Positions 1 through 6,253 of a DNA stretch of 30,984 nt are shown in pieces. This DNA comes from Anaerostipes sp. (GTDB lineage: Bacteria; Bacillota; Clostridia; Lachnospirales; Lachnospiraceae). Both the position numbers and the translations under genes were made by a program. The notes beneath the pieces were generated by a model. It was not told the origin of the DNA and searched no databases. It was given only the letters and a program-made list of their open reading frames with translations. Every line of letters begins with the position of its first letter. Position 1 is the stretch's first letter. Location: the NCBI RefSeq assembly GCF_018381315.1, contig NZ_JAGZSD010000031.1:1-30984 (forward strand), in the 5' to 3' direction.

Positions 1-162
1 CGCCTCACATTCCCTGGAAAACAGGGGATGCTTATAAAATGGATTGATTCTTGGATGGGGAGACTGTTCAATATACTTGTAGCCCCAGTCTGCCACCTGA
101 TGTACCATCCGGTTGATATCCATCTGCTTTGCCAGAACGTCAACATCAAATGCTATCTTCAT
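1..162 (-). CDS. Sugar phosphate isomerase/epimerase (TIM barrel), N-terminal part only
   Basis: This is the first 54 codons of a minus-strand gene that runs off the left edge. The visible protein starts MKIAFDVDVLAKQMD and continues with a WGYKYIEQSPHPRI segment, followed by a short helix. A first beta strand followed by a helix and a 'Y-x-Y-IE-x-SPHPR' strand is typical of the xylose-isomerase-like TIM-barrel family, which includes IolE, IolH, IolI and many sugar isomerases. The start is ATG at 160-162 with an AGGAAGGGG ribosome binding site just upstream. It lies only 14 bases after the IolG-type dehydrogenase gene, so the two are in one operon and this enzyme probably acts on the keto-inositol or a related keto-sugar made by that dehydrogenase. 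Metal ligands and catalytic residues lie outside the window, so the exact reaction cannot be assigned. Confidence 0.7.
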   Translation of the reverse strand, partial: MKIAFDVDVLAKQMDINRMVHQVADWGYKYIEQSPHPRINPFYKHPLFSRECEA

Positions 163-176
163 TTTTATTCCCCTTC

Positions 177-1190
177 CTAATTATAAAAATCCGGTTTTTC
201 TTCCATTTCAATTTTTACAACAGTCTGAGTATCCCGTGCCTTGGATGCAGCTTTTGCCGTTACCTGTCCTACATATCCGTCCCATGCTGTCGGTCCGTCC
301 ACACGCCCTTCTTTTGTTGAATTAATCCATTCCTGAATTTCTACGTTATACGCATCAACAAATCTTGTTGACCAGTCGCTGTGGATTGCATGTCCGCGGA
401 CAGCATTAGCACATACCTCGATATTAGACGGTTCCGGAAGATTTAAAATTGCATCTTCACAGCATACTTCACATTTGATGTCATAGCAGTGTCCTGTATT
501 AACGAATGCCTCTACGTCAATCCTCACCCCTGATTTCGTAGTCAGAATCATAACCTGCGGGTCCATCAGATTTGCATGAGTTCTTCTTGTGTTTTTTGCA
601 AATACAACTTCTGCAGTATCGTAATCCTCATCAAGCAGCCAGCGCAGCACATCAATCTCATGAATCATGGAATTTTCTACTGCCATCGGTGTATCATAAC
701 TTTCATCTACGGCAGGATTCCTGTGTGCACAGTGCAGAAGAAGCGGCTCTCCATATGTACGGTTTTGGATAGCTTCTTTTAATTGACGGTATCCATGGTC
801 ATATCTTCTCATAAATCCAACCTGGACAAGTTTCTTTCCTCCTGCAATCTCTGCCTCAACGATTCTTTTGCAGGCTTCTGCTTCCGGTGCCAATGGTTTT
901 TCGCAGAATACAAAGATGCCCGCCTTAATCGCAGCCATAACATACTGCTCATGATATGGATCAATCGTTGTAACGATAACTGCATCAATCTTTCCGGAAG
1001 CGATCATCTCTTCTCCGTCTTCATAAAAATCACATCCGTATTTCTCTGCAACCTGTTTCCCGAATTCTGTATTTACATCTGAACATGCTGTCACTTTACC
1101 GCCCTGCAGCTGATCATTGATTCGTTCAATGTGTGTCCTTCCGATTGCTCCGACTCCAACAACTCCGATTCTCAATTCTTTGTTATTCAT
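177..1190 (-). CDS. iolG: Inositol 2-dehydrogenase-like Gfo/Idh/MocA oxidoreductase
   Basis: This 337-residue NAD(P)-dependent oxidoreductase probably oxidises a hydroxyl of myo-inositol or a related inositol to the 2-keto form in the cytosol. The N-terminal Rossmann fold shows GVGAIG at residues 12-17. The family CEKP motif lies at 96-99 with Lys98. The stretches GFMRRYD (about 125-131), CAHRNP and HEIDVLRW closely follow Bacillus IolG as I recall it, as does the end, which matches GPTAWDGY and EKPDFY. His177 is in place, but the position I align with the catalytic Asp172 of B. subtilis IolG reads Asn173. The start ATG at 1188-1190 is preceded by AAGGAG. The gene leads an operon with the TIM-barrel gene downstream and has its own LacI-type operators, so it is regulated apart from the other iol genes here. 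Assignment to the IolG family is firm, but the preferred stereoisomer is unknown. Confidence 0.88.
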   Translation of the reverse strand: MNNKELRIGVVGVGAIGRTHIERINDQLQGGKVTACSDVNTEFGKQVAEKYGCDFYEDGEEMIASGKIDAVIVTTIDPYHEQYVMAAIKAGIFVFCEKPLAPEAEACKRIVEAEIAGGKKLVQVGFMRRYDHGYRQLKEAIQNRTYGEPLLLHCAHRNPAVDESYDTPMAVENSMIHEIDVLRWLLDEDYDTAEVVFAKNTRRTHANLMDPQVMILTTKSGVRIDVEAFVNTGHCYDIKCEVCCEDAILNLPEPSNIEVCANAVRGHAIHSDWSTRFVDAYNVEIQEWINSTKEGRVDGPTAWDGYVGQVTAKAASKARDTQTVVKIEMEEKPDFYN

Positions 1191-1232
1191 AGTTCGTACT
1201 CCTTCATAATGTTTGTTTTAGTGTTATTTATA

Positions 1233-1248
1233 AAGAGCTCGTGCTCTT
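1233..1248. promoter_or_regulatory. LacI-type operator, proximal copy
   Basis: AAGAGCTCGTGCTCTT is a near-perfect 16-base palindrome (7 of 8 half-site positions) with CG at its centre, the usual form of LacI/GalR-family operators. It lies just downstream of the predicted transcription start of the iolG operon, a position where a bound repressor blocks transcription. An identical copy lies 185 bases away at 1418-1433. The adjacent LacI-family gene is the likely binder; that link is inferred. Confidence 0.7.
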
Positions 1249-1261
1249 AACTTATGATTTT

Positions 1262-1289
1262 ATTATATCAGCTTTTTTATAAAACACAA
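1262..1289 (-). promoter_or_regulatory. Predicted sigma-A promoter of the iolG / TIM-barrel operon
   Basis: On the minus strand a perfect TATAAT (plus positions 1262-1267) is preceded by 16 bases and TTGTGT (1284-1289), a weak -35. Transcription would start near 1255, directly before the proximal operator. The rest of the 364-base interval 1191-1554 holds the two operators, AT-rich DNA and the LacI gene terminator; no gene was seen in it. Confidence 0.6.
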
Positions 1290-1417
1290 TAAACAAATCA
1301 CACAAGAATTCAACATGATTATTGGTACTTTTGCACACTACTATGATTTTTCATCCATTCGTCCCATATAAAATTTCAATTTCAACGCTTATTTTTAATT
1401 CATTTTATGTTTATACA

Positions 1418-1433
1418 AAGAGCTCGTGCTCTT
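1418..1433. promoter_or_regulatory. LacI-type operator, distal copy
   Basis: This is an exact second copy of AAGAGCTCGTGCTCTT, upstream of the iolG-operon promoter. The centre-to-centre distance to the proximal copy is 185 bases, which would permit looping between two repressor dimers. An exact 16-base repeat at both sides of a promoter is unlikely by chance. Confidence 0.7.
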
Positions 1434-1507
1434 TTTTTCAGCATTGTTATATTTTAGAAGAAAACAGATACGTTTTTTAGGGGCTTCTGAAGGAAGTCCC
1501 TATATAA

Positions 1508-1547
1508 TAAAAAAGAAACCCCGGAATCTGCTTTTAAAATTCCAAGG
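1508..1547 (-). terminator. Rho-independent terminator of the LacI-family gene
   Basis: On the minus strand, CCTTGGAAT (from 1547-1539) pairs with ATTCCGGGG (1527-1519), allowing two G-U pairs, with an 11-base loop and a following T-rich tract (1518-1508). It begins 8 bases after the LacI stop codon and separates that gene from the iolG operon. Confidence 0.75.
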
Positions 1548-1554
1548 TATCCTT

Positions 1555-2583
1555 CTATTCAATACATTCTTTTAATATGATCTTCATCTCTGTATATAAA
1601 TGCTTGCGGGGAGGCTTCTTTTCATAGATCAGATAATCCATCATCACATCCAAAGCCTGTCCGCCCTGCTTTTTCAGCTCTGTGGCAATCGTTACATCCA
1701 CAACTTTCTCCTTGACCAGTTCCAGCACTTCCGGATAATCTTCATAACAGATGACTTTGACATCTTCCCTTTTCTCCTGTCTCAGCACTTTCCCTACTTC
1801 TTTGACCCCTCCGCATGTAATAAAGATGCCGTCCAGTTTTTTCTCTTTGTCCAGCAGATTCTTTGTCTCCTGCACAATAATCGCAGGATCTTCGTCTGTA
1901 CGGATGCTTTTCAGCATATGGATTTTGGGATACTCTTTTTCCAGAAGCCCTCTGAATCCGCCCTCTCTTTTGTCAAAAAAGAAAGACTGCCTGGCATCTC
2001 CGTCACTGGTAAAAACTGCAACACTGCCTTTCCCGTTCAGAAACTCTCCCATAAGCCTGCCTGCAACTTTGCCTGCCCTGGAACCATCCTGTCCGATAAA
2101 ACAAAACCTCTGGCTTCCTTTTATATCAGAATTGACCGTTACCACCGGTATCTTCATACTCATACAATAGTTGATGGCGTGAACAATCTCTTCCGAGTTG
2201 ATCGGGCTTAAAATAATCCCGTCAACCTTTTCCTCTATCATCTGATGAATCAGTTTCAGCTGTCCGTTGATGTCAGGATATATGACACTGTGATAATCCA
2301 GCTGTATATCAAAGGACTGATAAGAGCCAAGCGCTCTGCGAATCCCTTCCCTGACAATTTCTTCAGCATCAACCTTCAGCAGTATAATGCCGATCCTTAT
2401 AGTCTTTTTCTGCATTTTCAGAGCCTGCCCGATGGGATTTGGTTTATACTCATATTTATCAATGATCCCCTGGACCCTCTGTCTTACTTCTTCACTGACA
2501 CCCTCACGGTTATGCAGTACTTTGTCAACCGTTGACCGGTGCACCCCGGCCATCTCAGCAATCTGTTTAATCGTAATCTTCAT
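1555..2583 (-). CDS. LacI/GalR-family transcriptional regulator
   Basis: This 342-residue cytosolic DNA-binding repressor has an N-terminal LacI helix-turn-helix (residues about 3-25, TIKQIAEMAGVHRSTVDKVL) and a hinge with the NPIGQALK segment. The rest is a periplasmic-binding-protein-like effector domain of the sugar-binding type: DGIILSPINSEE near 120, IPVVTVNSD near 145, and GRLMGEFLNGKGSVAVF near 175. The start ATG at 2581-2583 follows GGGAG. The gene lies directly upstream of the iolG operon, in the same direction but separated by a terminator, and paired palindromic operators surround the next promoter. Its effector is probably an inositol or keto-inositol and its target that operon. 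Both points are inferred from position, not from the sequence of the effector pocket. Confidence 0.88.
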   Translation of the reverse strand: MKITIKQIAEMAGVHRSTVDKVLHNREGVSEEVRQRVQGIIDKYEYKPNPIGQALKMQKKTIRIGIILLKVDAEEIVREGIRRALGSYQSFDIQLDYHSVIYPDINGQLKLIHQMIEEKVDGIILSPINSEEIVHAINYCMSMKIPVVTVNSDIKGSQRFCFIGQDGSRAGKVAGRLMGEFLNGKGSVAVFTSDGDARQSFFFDKREGGFRGLLEKEYPKIHMLKSIRTDEDPAIIVQETKNLLDKEKKLDGIFITCGGVKEVGKVLRQEKREDVKVICYEDYPEVLELVKEKVVDVTIATELKKQGGQALDVMMDYLIYEKKPPRKHLYTEMKIILKECIE

Positions 2584-2720
2584 GCCCGCTCCCTCAATCT
2601 TTGTTCCGACTTACTTTAAATCTAGTATACCTCATTATACCAAAAAAATCTAATCCTGCCTGATAAAAAACAGGACAAAGTTCAGATCATAAAACATTAT
2701 CATGACTTACCAATTGCTTC

Positions 2721-2749
2721 TTTTCAATTTACTCATAATATACTATAAT
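2721..2749 (+). promoter_or_regulatory. Predicted promoter of the DeoR-family gene
   Basis: TATAAT at 2744-2749 is preceded by a 17-base spacer and TTTTCA at 2721-2726 (four of six -35 consensus bases). The start codon of the DeoR gene lies about 60 bases downstream of the expected transcription start. This is a consensus match only. Confidence 0.5.
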
Positions 2750-2817
2750 AGAACAAAGCTTTTATTTTTATGGCCTGTCTGAGCCAAAAACTAAAATAAA
2801 CGAGAGGGAGTTTTTAT

Positions 2818-3582
2818 ATGCGCACAAAACGAATTGACGAAATAGAACAATATATTACAAAAGAAAAATCGGTTTCTTTAGATACTTTATGCGAAGTTTT
2901 CCAGGTCTCCAAAAATACGATCCGACGAGACATTGACACTCTTGCCAAATCAGGAAAGATAAAAAAAGTATATGGAGGCGTCACCTTAAATGACACACTT
3001 CCCTCTAAAAAACTTCTTCCGTTTGCAGAGCGCCATGAAAAGTTCGTAGAAGAAAAAAAGGCAATCTGCCGCCTTGCAGCCGACCATATTGAGGACGATG
3101 ATATTATCTATATTGACACAGGAACAACCTGCCATAATATTGTCGATTATATCTCAGAGAAGCGCTGTACCATTATCACCAACAGCCTGCAGGTTTCCCT
3201 GAAAGCTCTTCCGTATGAGAACCTGACTGTTATTTCCCTTCCGGGTTATTTGAAAAGAGAAACCCTCTCTTTTGTAGATGTTAAAATTTCTGAATATCTT
3301 CAGACCTTTAACATCGGCAAAGCTTTCATGGCATGTACGGGTCTTTCCATAGAAAACGGCCTGACAAACGCTTCCGAGGAGGAATACCGGGTAAAAGAGG
3401 CTGTTGTCTCAAACAGCATGCAGCGTTATGTGCTGGCGGATCACTCAAAGTTCGGCATATTCTCTCTGATGACTTACTGCCCGCTGGAAAAAATCAATTA
3501 TATCCTCACCGACCGGCTGCCCCAGGAAGAATATGCAGATTTCTGCCGGTCCAACTCCATCACTGTGGAAACTATAGAGTAA
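2818..3582 (+). CDS. DeoR-family transcriptional regulator (IolR-like candidate)
   Basis: This 254-residue cytosolic repressor has the DeoR-type N-terminal winged helix-turn-helix (residues 5-57, with VSLDTLCEVFQVSKNTIRRDIDTL and the KVYGG turn). Its C-terminal DeoR sensor domain resembles sugar-phosphate isomerases: IYIDTGTTCHNIVDYI near 98, TIITNSLQV near 120, and the acidic/lysine segment NASEEEYRVKEAVV near 190. The start ATG is preceded by GAGGGAG. DeoR regulators respond to phosphorylated sugars, and Bacillus IolR belongs to this family and senses an inositol-pathway phosphate. The surrounding iol genes make an IolR-like role plausible. The gene is the only plus-strand gene in the left two thirds of the window and converges on the transketolase operon. 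Its operator was not identified. Confidence 0.85.
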   Translation: MRTKRIDEIEQYITKEKSVSLDTLCEVFQVSKNTIRRDIDTLAKSGKIKKVYGGVTLNDTLPSKKLLPFAERHEKFVEEKKAICRLAADHIEDDDIIYIDTGTTCHNIVDYISEKRCTIITNSLQVSLKALPYENLTVISLPGYLKRETLSFVDVKISEYLQTFNIGKAFMACTGLSIENGLTNASEEEYRVKEAVVSNSMQRYVLADHSKFGIFSLMTYCPLEKINYILTDRLPQEEYADFCRSNSITVETIE

Positions 3583-3645
3583 ATTTTTCTCCACTATCTC
3601 CAGTCGACTCTGGAAAGGCCTCCTTCCGATAGTGAAGAAAAATTT
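3581..3645. repeat. Long imperfect inverted repeat after the DeoR gene
   Basis: The arms 3581-3598 and 3628-3645 are reverse complements in 17 of 18 positions. The 29-base middle contains a smaller TCCAG/CTGGA repeat. The left arm begins inside the DeoR stop codon. A strong intrinsic terminator follows only 28 bases later, so this structure may be a second terminator or an mRNA 3' stabiliser. Confidence 0.6.
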
Positions 3646-3672
3646 TTCACTGAGCTGTCTCAATTAATAATC

Positions 3673-3721
3673 AAAAAACAAAAGCAGGGAGAAGCAAAAC
3701 TTTTCCCTGCTTTTGTTTTTT
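3673..3721. terminator. Bidirectional intrinsic terminator between DeoR and transketolase genes
   Basis: A perfect 18-base stem (3673-3690 with 3704-3721) carries AAAAAA on one side and TTTTTT on the other, around a 13-base loop. Its GC-rich core is GCAGGGA/TCCCTGC. It can stop transcription from the DeoR gene (plus) and from the transketolase operon (minus), whose last stop codon lies 35 bases away. Confidence 0.9.
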
Positions 3722-3755
3722 ATAGGTTCCGTATTCAGCACAGTATGCCATCTTT

Positions 3756-4718
3756 TTATTTTCTGGCTATTGCTTTTTTCGCACTTTCTGCAATTTGATC
3801 TGCAGTCATGCCAAATGTCTTTTTCAGGTATTCTACATCTCCCACTTCTCCGAAGCGGTCTTTTGCTCCGACTCTCTCCAGCGGAACACAGGCATTTTCA
3901 CAAAGGACTTCTGCAACTGCTGAGCCAAGCCCATTGATAATGTTATGATTTTCTGCCGTCACAATGGCACCGGTCTTCTGGGCAGCTTCTACAACAGCTG
4001 CTTTGTCTATAGGTTTGACCGTAAACATATTGGAAACTGCGGCGCTGATTCCTTCTTTTTCAAGCATTTCAGCTGCTTTTACCGCTTCTGCCACCATAAT
4101 TCCTGTTGCAAAAATCGTCACATCCTTACCGTCTCTCACCTTAGCGGCTTTTCCGATTTCAAAGGTAGATCCCTCTTCAAAGATTTTTTCACATTTCTTT
4201 CTGGAAAGGCGAAGGTAAAACACGCCGTATTTATCTTTCGTCTGACGCACCATATCTTCTAACATAATAGAATCTGTCGGCTCGATGATGGTGACCTCCG
4301 GAATACATCTCATCATTCCCATATCTTCAAGAGGCATATGAGTTCCTCCGTTTAAGGACGCTGTGACTCCCGGATCAGATCCTATAATTCTTACATTCAG
4401 CTTTGCATACGCTGCTGATACGAACACCTGATCCATAACACGTCTGGATGCAAATGTTCCAAAGGTGTGCACAAATGGGACCAGCCCTGTAGCAGACATT
4501 CCTGCTGCAACTCCGACCATATTTGCTTCCTGGATTCCGCAGTTAATTGCTTTATCCGGATGGGCTTTCCAGTATTTTGCCATCCCGATACTGTTCATCA
4601 GGTCAGCATCCATATAAATAACCCTGTCATCTTTAGACTGCATATCTTCCATGACCTGGGCAAACACACTTCTCATTTCCACTGCTTCTGTTTCTATTTT
4701 CTGGCAGACCTTGTACAT
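3756..4718 (-). CDS. Transketolase, C-terminal subunit (pyrimidine-binding and C-terminal domains)
   Basis: This is the second half of a split transketolase, 320 residues. Transketolase moves a two-carbon ketol unit between sugar phosphates using thiamine diphosphate in the cytosol. The pyrimidine-binding domain shows GIQEANMVGVAAGM, where Glu64 matches the glutamate that activates the cofactor. HTFGTFASRR and a conserved GGTHMPLEDMGMMR segment follow, and the C-terminal domain begins near residue 195. A complete transketolase is about 660 residues, and this protein and its upstream partner together make 599. The gene follows the N-terminal subunit by 11 bases with an AGGAGGGA ribosome binding site. 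It is the last gene of an operon with a transaldolase and an iron alcohol dehydrogenase, ending at a strong terminator. Confidence 0.9.
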   Translation of the reverse strand: MYKVCQKIETEAVEMRSVFAQVMEDMQSKDDRVIYMDADLMNSIGMAKYWKAHPDKAINCGIQEANMVGVAAGMSATGLVPFVHTFGTFASRRVMDQVFVSAAYAKLNVRIIGSDPGVTASLNGGTHMPLEDMGMMRCIPEVTIIEPTDSIMLEDMVRQTKDKYGVFYLRLSRKKCEKIFEEGSTFEIGKAAKVRDGKDVTIFATGIMVAEAVKAAEMLEKEGISAAVSNMFTVKPIDKAAVVEAAQKTGAIVTAENHNIINGLGSAVAEVLCENACVPLERVGAKDRFGEVGDVEYLKKTFGMTADQIAESAKKAIARK

Positions 4719-4729
4719 AACTATCCCTC

Positions 4730-5569
4730 CTATCTTAATTCCTCTATCTCTTTTTTAAGGCGCTCAACCGCTTCCTGTATCTGTTCTTTTGTAAATGTCA
4801 TGTGGTGATTATACAAGACACCTTCTGCAAAAGAGCATCCATGCCCTTTTTCTGTATTCAGTATAATCATTGAAGGTCTGTCACCTGCATTCCGCTTTGC
4901 ATCTTCGATGGCGTCAATGATATCCTTATGATTATGTCCGTCACATTCCAGGCTGTACCAGCCGAAATCCTCGAACTTTTTCCGCATATCCCCCATCTCG
5001 CATACATCTTTTGTATATCCGTCAAGCTGCTTTTTGTTGTAATCTACAAAGGCAATTAAGTTGGAAACTTTCTGCTGTGCCGCAAACATTGCACCTTCCC
5101 AGACCTGTCCTTCCTGGCTTTCTCCGTCGCCGAGCACCAAGTATGTATAACAGTCTCTTCCCTGATACTTATTTCCCCATGCTGTTCCGATGGCTGTTGA
5201 CATTCCCTGTCCCAGGGATCCGGTCGTCATGTCCACTCCCGGTGTCAGATTCCGGTCGCAGTGGCTTGGAAGAAATGTTCCCGGCTGGTTGACCTTCTGA
5301 AGGTCCTTCACATCAAAATATCCTTTTAAAGCAAGCGCTGCATAAACTGCCGGTCCGCAGTGTCCTTTTGATACAACCAGCCAGTCTCGGTTTTCCCATC
5401 CCGGATCTTTTGGATTGATCTGCATAACCTCTCCATATAACACAGCCATCAGGTCTGCCATGGACATCACTCCTCCGATATGCCCGGCACCGATCTTCTC
5501 CAGTGCCTCGACTGCTGCAATACGGATTTCTTTTGAAAATATAGCTAAATCTTTCAATTCTGTTGACAT
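4730..5569 (-). CDS. Transketolase, N-terminal subunit (thiamine diphosphate-binding domain)
   Basis: This 279-residue protein carries the diphosphate-binding half of a split transketolase and should form a heterotetramer with the downstream subunit. GAGHIGGVMSMADL (residues 27-40) and SKGHCGPAVYAAL are transketolase signatures. GDGESQEGQVWE begins at residue 147 and ends its metal-binding motif with Asn178 (GDG-x28-N), which coordinates magnesium and thiamine diphosphate. The ATG start follows AAGGGGG. Split transketolases are common in Clostridia and archaea. Here the pair is transcribed behind a transaldolase, so the two could exchange carbon between fructose 6-phosphate, triose phosphate and pentose phosphates. 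Co-regulation with inositol genes is suggested by the operon promoter. Confidence 0.92.
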   Translation of the reverse strand: MSTELKDLAIFSKEIRIAAVEALEKIGAGHIGGVMSMADLMAVLYGEVMQINPKDPGWENRDWLVVSKGHCGPAVYAALALKGYFDVKDLQKVNQPGTFLPSHCDRNLTPGVDMTTGSLGQGMSTAIGTAWGNKYQGRDCYTYLVLGDGESQEGQVWEGAMFAAQQKVSNLIAFVDYNKKQLDGYTKDVCEMGDMRKKFEDFGWYSLECDGHNHKDIIDAIEDAKRNAGDRPSMIILNTEKGHGCSFAEGVLYNHHMTFTKEQIQEAVERLKKEIEELR

Positions 5570-5582
5570 TATAGATTCCCCC

Positions 5583-6236
5583 TTACTCTCCGAATACTGC
5601 TCTGTAATCTGCTTTAAATTTTTCTATCCCCTGGTCTGTAAGAGGATGTTTTGTCATTTGTTCCAACACTCCATAAGGTACAGTTGCGATGTCTGCCCCT
5701 GCTAATGCGCAGTCAATGATATGGATCGGATTTCTTACGCTGGCACAAATAATCTCTGTATCCAGCCCGTGAACCTGAAACATCTCTGCAATGGTGCGGA
5801 TAAGATCCACGCCAGTCTGTGAAATATCATCCAGGCGTCCCAAAAATGGTGATACATATTCAGCTCCTGCTCTGGCTGCCAGCAGAGCCTGGTTCGGAGA
5901 AAATACAAGCGTTACATTTGTCTTGATCCCTTCCTTTTTCAGGACTTTAACTGCCTTAAGACCTTCTGAAGTCATAGGAATTTTGACAACCATGTTCGGA
6001 TGGATTGCAGCGATTTCTCTGCCTTCCTTTATCATGTCTTCTGCTTTTTCTGTAGTAGCTTTGACTTCTCCGTTGATCGGTCCTTCCACAATCGATGTGA
6101 TCTCTGTAATGACTTCTTTAAAATCTCTTCCTTCCTTGGCGATCAAAGACGGGTTTGTTGTCACCCCGCAGATAATTCCCATGTCGTTTGCTTTTTTAAT
6201 ATCCTCTACATTTGCTGTGTCAATAAAAAATTTCAT
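5583..6236 (-). CDS. tal: Transaldolase (TalC/MipB short subfamily)
   Basis: This 217-residue enzyme of the short class I aldolase family transfers dihydroxyacetone between sugar phosphates in the cytosol. The Schiff-base lysine is Lys85 in VVKIPMT. GVTTNPSLIAKEG (24-36) and TLVFSPNQALLAARAGAEYVSPFLGR (109 onward) are family signatures. Fructose-6-phosphate aldolase has Gln59 and Tyr131. Here the aligned residues are Glu57 and Phe131, the pair known for true transaldolases of this family, so transaldolase is favoured over FSA. The ATG is preceded by AGGAGGAAG. The gene sits 17 bases after the iron alcohol dehydrogenase and 13 before the transketolase N subunit. A specialised substrate, such as a modified hexose phosphate, cannot be excluded. 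Confidence 0.88.
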   Translation of the reverse strand: MKFFIDTANVEDIKKANDMGIICGVTTNPSLIAKEGRDFKEVITEITSIVEGPINGEVKATTEKAEDMIKEGREIAAIHPNMVVKIPMTSEGLKAVKVLKKEGIKTNVTLVFSPNQALLAARAGAEYVSPFLGRLDDISQTGVDLIRTIAEMFQVHGLDTEIICASVRNPIHIIDCALAGADIATVPYGVLEQMTKHPLTDQGIEKFKADYRAVFGE

Positions 6237-6253
6237 TCTTTCTTCCTCCTGTT

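Noticed and set aside
1383..1398. Possible catabolite-repression (cre) site around AACGCT
   Set aside because: Three core positions of the cre consensus are mismatched, so it is not supported.
1600..2211. Long frame of 203 codons antisense to the LacI gene
   Set aside because: The minus-strand LacI protein is full length and clear; the antisense frame shows no domain and reflects codon bias.
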